A DNA stretch of 64,000 nucleotides. Origin: Termitomyces sp. T153. Lineage: Eukaryota > Basidiomycota > Agaricomycetes > Agaricales > Lyophyllaceae. Below are positions 59,708 through 64,000 of this stretch, in pieces. Under the pieces are notes generated by a model that worked only from the letters and a program-made list of their open reading frames with translations, did no database searches and was not told where the DNA came from. Positions within the stretch are counted from its first letter, which is position 1. Every line of letters starts with the position of its first letter. A program made the translations under genes and the position numbers. Location of the stretch: NCBI GenBank assembly GCA_018296165.2, contig JACKQL020000051.1, positions 124,001-188,000 of the forward strand. Direction: 5' to 3'.

Positions 59708-60440
59708 ATGTCCCTTTTCCCTCTACCTGTTCACTATCACCCTCCATCCACCAATCTCATACTTTTTGATGTCACTTCTGTCTCTTTCTCTGATGGCAAC
59801 CTAGTCCCACTGATTGGCCATTCAATTTTTTGCATTTATGCTTCAGTTTTCACCAGGCTTTTGCCAGTATTTCAGGTGATGTGGAGTGCACATTCATTGC
59901 ACCAGAGTCAACAGATACATACCATGCACATTATCAGTGAGGATGCTGTCAATTTTTCTATCCTTCTTCATGCTATATACTCATTTGAACCATAAGTTGT
60001 TTTGTGTTCACTGGTGTACATACTCTGAATCCTTTAGATCTTTTCTGAGCTCTCAGCCTTTGTGTCCAGAGATTATTGATTCTCTGTTGCACATGGGAGA
60101 TAAATTCTCGATCCCTGGGATTTACATCCCTATTGCTGATCACATCCAATCTTGTTTCCCCTCTACTTTAATCAGTTACGACTTATCCCTCAATTCAATT
60201 GATAGCACTTTGGTTATGGGTCCTGATGTGGAGGTTGATCTTTTCACATCTTGTCATATGTTTGGCCTTCAAAGTTGTGCACCAGCATTGTTATACCATA
60301 TGTGCAAACGTTATCCATTGATTTGTAACATCCAGCCCTTATTTGTGTTTCTCACTTGGCCCTCCATCAGAAATTTATGCCCCCCATTCCATAACTCCAA
60401 ACACAGTTGTTCTTTTTCAACACATGTAATGTTGTGACCA
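59708..60440 (+). pseudogene. BTB/POZ-domain protein, copy 2
   Basis: ATG 59708 opens MSLFPLPVHYHPPSTNLILF. Then come SFSDGNLVPLIGHSIFCIYA, SVFTRLLPVFQ and SEDAVNFSILLHAIYSFEP. After a break (probably an intron of ~60 bp near 59993) it continues with CPEIIDSLLHMGDKFSIPG, then PIADHIQSCFPSTLISYDLS, and stops at about 60437. The layout equals that of copy 1, but frames are more continuous here. CG dinucleotides are almost absent. It might still be expressed in part, but substitutions at conserved BTB positions suggest decay. Confidence 0.6.
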
Positions 60441-60553
60441 TCGAGCTGCTATGGTCAAAGCCTTGTAATGTGTGATACTTTGATGAGGTATGAGAATGAT
60501 TGCACAACCTGTACAATAAATTGGTGTTTGGTTACATTGGTTGTGTAACTTAC

Positions 60554-60693
60554 CTCCAGGAAAGAAAAAGAACATTGAGGTTTAACAAAACATCCAGAAA
60601 CTTCTTCACAACAAAACTCAATCTGTCCTTGGCATCTTGTAGAACCATGGGATTATGGGTTCGAGGACAAAACATATGAATTACCCTGGACAT
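60554..60693 (-). pseudogene. 140-bp open exon on the opposite strand, copy 2
   Basis: ATG 60693 to donor GTAAGT (60553-60548): 46 codons plus two bases, MSRVIHMFCPRTHNPMV through FLDVLLNLNVLFLSW. Counterpart of 57460-57599. Confidence 0.45.
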
Positions 60694-61145
60694 TTTGAAA
60701 GTATAGAGTTAAACAAATATTGTCAGTCACAAGGACAAATTAGCGTGTAACTATGTAAATGATTGAAAACAAAGGCAGTACGTCTGACAACGGATATGAT
60801 GGCATTGAATGAACAAAAGCATAGTTGTAACAAGTTCTCTTCTATAGAAAGGCCTTACTTACCAATTAATAAAGACACTACACGTTGGTCACATGCCATT
60901 ATATTTGTGTCACATGATGTAAATCGCCATTAGTGCGTTTGCTACAAGCCTACTGATTGCCCTTTGTACATGAACATGAACACTGAGGCTTGTTACATCC
61001 GAGGAATTCTTTGCTTTTGCTTGCTTCTGTAACAGACCGACCACTTGAGGCATCGTATAGCTCGGTGCAACTCTCAGGCCGAGAATATGTTGTTGGAATG
61101 TTCAGATCGTCATGAAAGATATGTTGTTGTGATTGAATTAGTTAT
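60694..61145. other. Spacer, CG returns to the right
   Basis: No gene seen. Around 60,960 CG dinucleotides reappear, marking the right edge of the decayed array. Confidence 0.4.
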
Positions 61146-61230
61146 TACATACTTGGTGATGGGTGAAAGCGAAAAGTGGCGGGCGTTGCGGTCGAAGAGG
61201 GCGCCCTTCATGGGTGAAATTGCATAGCCC
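61146..61230. repeat. Partial module R4
   Basis: GTGGCGGGCGTTGCGGTCGA then GAGGGCGCCCTTCATGGGTG matches the first part of R2 and R3 with CG where they have TG or CA. It lacks the palindrome and poly-A part. It lies just upstream of the METTL21-like gene. Confidence 0.7.
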
Positions 61231-61321
61231 AAATCTCATCCTCTTCGCAGTTGTTCGGAAGCCCGGCCCGCCTTTTACCGATCCTCTGAATTTTCTTGCA
61301 ACTGCCTCTTGGACTACCAAT

Positions 61322-62699
61322 ATGTTCTACTATATCTCTTTTCTTCGTCCGCCACCTCTACAGTCCACAACATATGGGAACATTCAAATCACCCCCCAGA
61401 TTTCCAATGACCTCCGTACAGAGCTTTTTGATGGATCAGCCGATATCTTTTATTCCTGGTCCCAAACAGGTGGTTTTTCCTCAACAACTGCAGGCCACAA
61501 TATTTTCACAAAGCCCAATAAATTGACGACTTGGCGACAAGCTACTGCATATAAAGAGATCCCAGTTCCCCTGCCACCGGGTGCGCGTGATGGCCAGTCG
61601 TGGCGCCTGGTCCTCGGCACTCGTCTCACTGCAGGACGAGATGGATTTTCAGTGATCGGCCTCCACAACAAAGATGTTGGGCAGGATTTATTTCCTGTAA
61701 TGTCCATGCCTATTCAATTTGGCTCGCGTGTATCGAAGAGCCCAAAACAGGAGCAAATCGAGCGCATGTATCGATTACGGCCCATGATAGGGGAAGGCGC
61801 AGGTGTTGTGCTCAAACTCACGGAACAGACGTCTTTTGATCTCGACAAGGTAAGAGCACTATGTCGACTTGCTAGGAGATCGTGCCGTTGATGCTGTTTA
61901 GATATGTCTAGAAAGTTTGGGATAGCGGTATTGGACTGAGTTCGTGGCTCGTTGGACTTGAACAATCAATCGATGCCGAGGACCTCGTTTTGAAGCTCAA
62001 AAACGTCATATTCTCTCGACATTCGCGGAACGTTTTGGAACTGGGCAAGAACTTGAGTTTTTTTTAGTGTCTTTATGTCACTCATCAGAAGCGATTAGGT
62101 GCTGGGATTGGTATCGTTGGACTCACCCTTGCAGCACTGCGGTCAACCAGACCTCTCAATGAAGGTGCCCAGGACCGAATTATTGCAACCGACCTTGGTG
62201 CGTGCTCACCAACATGATTATGGTCGTCTTCCCAACCTTTCGAACAGAATCTGCTATTCCGCTTATTGAGCACAACATCGCGGCGAATGCTTCGCATCTT
62301 CGAAACACTCGACTTGAAGCCGCAGTGCTCGATTGGGATGACGATGCACTTCCAGAGTTCGTCGCAAGTTTCCCTGAAGGCTTTGACGCAATAATGCAGG
62401 TCCTTGCTATTTGTTCTTTCAGAATCCTGACAAACACTGTTTTGACCCTCAGTATGGCGGACGTAACATATAACACTGCGTCATTCCCTTCCCTTGTCCG
62501 TACACTCTCAAACTTGATGAAAATCGGAAAAGTGCCTCCACTCGTGCTTCTAGGATACAAAGAACGAGATTCTACCGAGCGATCGTTATGGGACCTCGCC
62601 AGTGACTTCGGTCTTTCGTTGCAGAGAGCTGGAATTTCTGCAGGTGGAGGAGGTACACCAGTGGAAATTTGGCTCGGTCAAATGACCGAAATATCGTAA
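61322..62699 (+). CDS. METTL21-type family-16 lysine methyltransferase with N-terminal extension
   Basis: A SAM-dependent protein methyltransferase; relatives methylate chaperones or elongation factors. Exons 61322-61849, 61912-62044, 62099-62197, 62248-62395 and 62453-62699 give 384 residues. Residues 1-175 are an extension with little similarity I recognise (YGNIQITPQISNDLRTELFD). Then WDSGIGLSSWLVG matches the family's W-xx-G entry motif. Motif I is split as VLELG|AGIGIVGLTLA near 218-228. Next come RIIATDLESAIPLIEHNIAA and the post-motif II DAIIMADVTYNTASFPSLV. Introns 2 and 4 appear to use GC donors (GCAAGA at 62045 and GCAGGT at 62396), as only these restore frame and motifs. The substrate is unknown. 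ATG 61322 is taken over an upstream in-frame codon in the R4 repeat. Confidence 0.85.
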
Positions 62700-64000
62700 A
62701 TGGAATGCCATGTACGAGCGGTATATTTTCCAGATAGGGAAGCTTCACATTATTAACGACCCTAGACTTCCTCGGAATTTCTAAAAATTGCGGCCTGGAA
62801 GTTGTTCCAAAACACGAGTCTGCCTTCAATAGCATGGGTATGAGAGCATCCGATACAAATCTTGACATGTGGTATGCAACCGATGTGCCCCCATACAGCC
62901 ATGGTCCTGGGCCACATTCAACGAAGTCCCGTGAACGGGTGTCGTAAATGATTTTAACTTGTTGACTATTTCCAAACCATCTTCGCTAGTAGCCAATCAT
63001 CTAAATTTGCCGAACTTACCAGCCTGTTGGTGTGGGTATCAACGCGGCTTGGATCATGTCTTAAACTCGCAGCGGTCACTGTTAATCCACACAATATATC
63101 AACATAAATCCAGATATCTTCGAATCCTGGCTGTCCCGGCAAGAGAGTCGGTTGCCAAAGTTCCCGCAGTGCAAACCACCTTGAACCGCAGTTCACCTTC
63201 CATCTAAGTATCATGTCAGAGAATATGTATATCGTATGTCCATAGATAAGCGCGATGTCACCCCAAGTTATTACCGTCGCAGTAGGCTTGCTGTCCGACG
63301 TTGTTTGTTAGCCATGCAGGACCTATTATTCGCTTAAGACATGGTAGACAAGTCTATCATTTTGCGTGCTTCAAAACAAGTCTCTTCCATTCTCTGAATC
63401 GTATGTACTCGTCCATCAGATGAGCCTCCTCTCATCCCCACTTTTCAGATCGTCGAATCTGATTGTGCATATTCTTTGATTCACCAGGAGTTATCTGTGC
63501 TCTACCCGCAAACGTAGATCATCTCATCATGAATTCTCGTGGATCCTAGCCTATGTCCTGTAATGTTACCATCATTATATTTATTTCTCGCGATATTAGC
63601 CATGAATGTCGCCCGACATCCGATTGTGAGAGGTGTGCCTTTGACAAACCCGACTGTCCAGCCTAGGCCCTCGCTGGCGTGTGCCTCAGAAAATGAAGGC
63701 CAATGTTTAATCTGCTGCAAGAAGGCAGGACAAAGAAAGTAGGCAACGATAACAACAATTCTTTTAACGTTTTCAAACTTTGTAGAAGTGAATAACTTGT
63801 TCAAATTTGGAATCCGGTCCCCCAGGTCTCAGGAATCAGCAGCCTGTGGGTAATATACAAACGCGTGACGTAAGATCTAATCAACGACGACACTCGCAGC
63901 GTCGGATGACGTGAGTATAGGTTCAATGGAATGTGAGAAGGTGAATGTTCCTATGAACGCAGTGTGGGACAACGCCACGACGCCCACAGGTGTATATCTA
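62700..64000. other. Right end, no gene named
   Basis: A minus-strand frame from about 63203 (MEGELRFKVVCTAGTLATDS) and one at 63804-63502 are open but match no family I know. A plus-strand frame at 63539-63742 overlaps the latter. Any of these could be exons of a gene running off the window. Confidence 0.35.

Noticed and set aside
63502..63804. Minus-strand 100-codon frame at the right end
   Set aside because: No family match, overlaps an equally open plus-strand frame, and no splice context could be established.

Overview
This window looks like genomic DNA of a mushroom-type basidiomycete (inference). Genes are dense and cut by many introns of about 50-60 bp with GT-AG or occasional GC-AG ends. 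The gene set is eukaryotic and fungal, and the repeats are fungal Ty3/gypsy, Ty1/copia and Tc1/mariner types.

Left arm (1 to ~14,450), ordinary gene space. A 146-bp tandem repeat (1-320) is followed on the minus strand by CCZ1 (480-2808), a five-finger CCCH protein of the ZC3H3/Red5 type (4501-5940), a 15-exon J-domain/DnaJ-X protein (7352-9615), a small membrane protein (9983-10972) and a DUF7330-like gene with one junction I cannot resolve (13481-14443). A relic of a DDE transposase lies at 3638-3840.

Centre (~14,800 to 48,790), a nest of retrotransposons almost stripped of CG dinucleotides. It holds a minus-strand gypsy element (Gypsy-1, 16673-27978) and a second LTR family present as two solo LTRs (15553-16410 and 29078-29962) and one full element (Gypsy-2, 32551-42041). 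Gypsy-2 sits inside a plus-strand copia element (31514-48654). That copia also carries a CG-rich solo LTR (43742-44886) and a Tc1/mariner fragment (~45240-46143). The copia itself sits inside a minus-strand glutathione S-transferase gene, whose C-terminal part is at 30995-31513 and N-terminal part at 48655-49015. Both gypsy elements carry a spliced-looking gene antisense to gag-pol, next to the 3' LTR.

Right arm (49,650 to 64,000), gene space again. NNF1 (kinetochore, minus) and TUL1/DSC1 (Golgi RING ligase, plus) are divergent with 83 bp between their start codons. A family-16 lysine methyltransferase (minus) is divergent from a mitochondrial rhomboid protease, PCP1 (plus). Then comes a partly decayed tandem array (56,440-61,230) of BTB/POZ-like genes, each copy followed by a 140-bp open exon on the opposite strand and separated by a repeated palindromic module. 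A METTL21-type methyltransferase (61322-62699) closes the recognisable genes. The last 1.3 kb holds no gene I can name.

Exon coordinates were deduced by eye from reading frame, splice signals and family motifs. Unless stated, the junctions given keep frame throughout.
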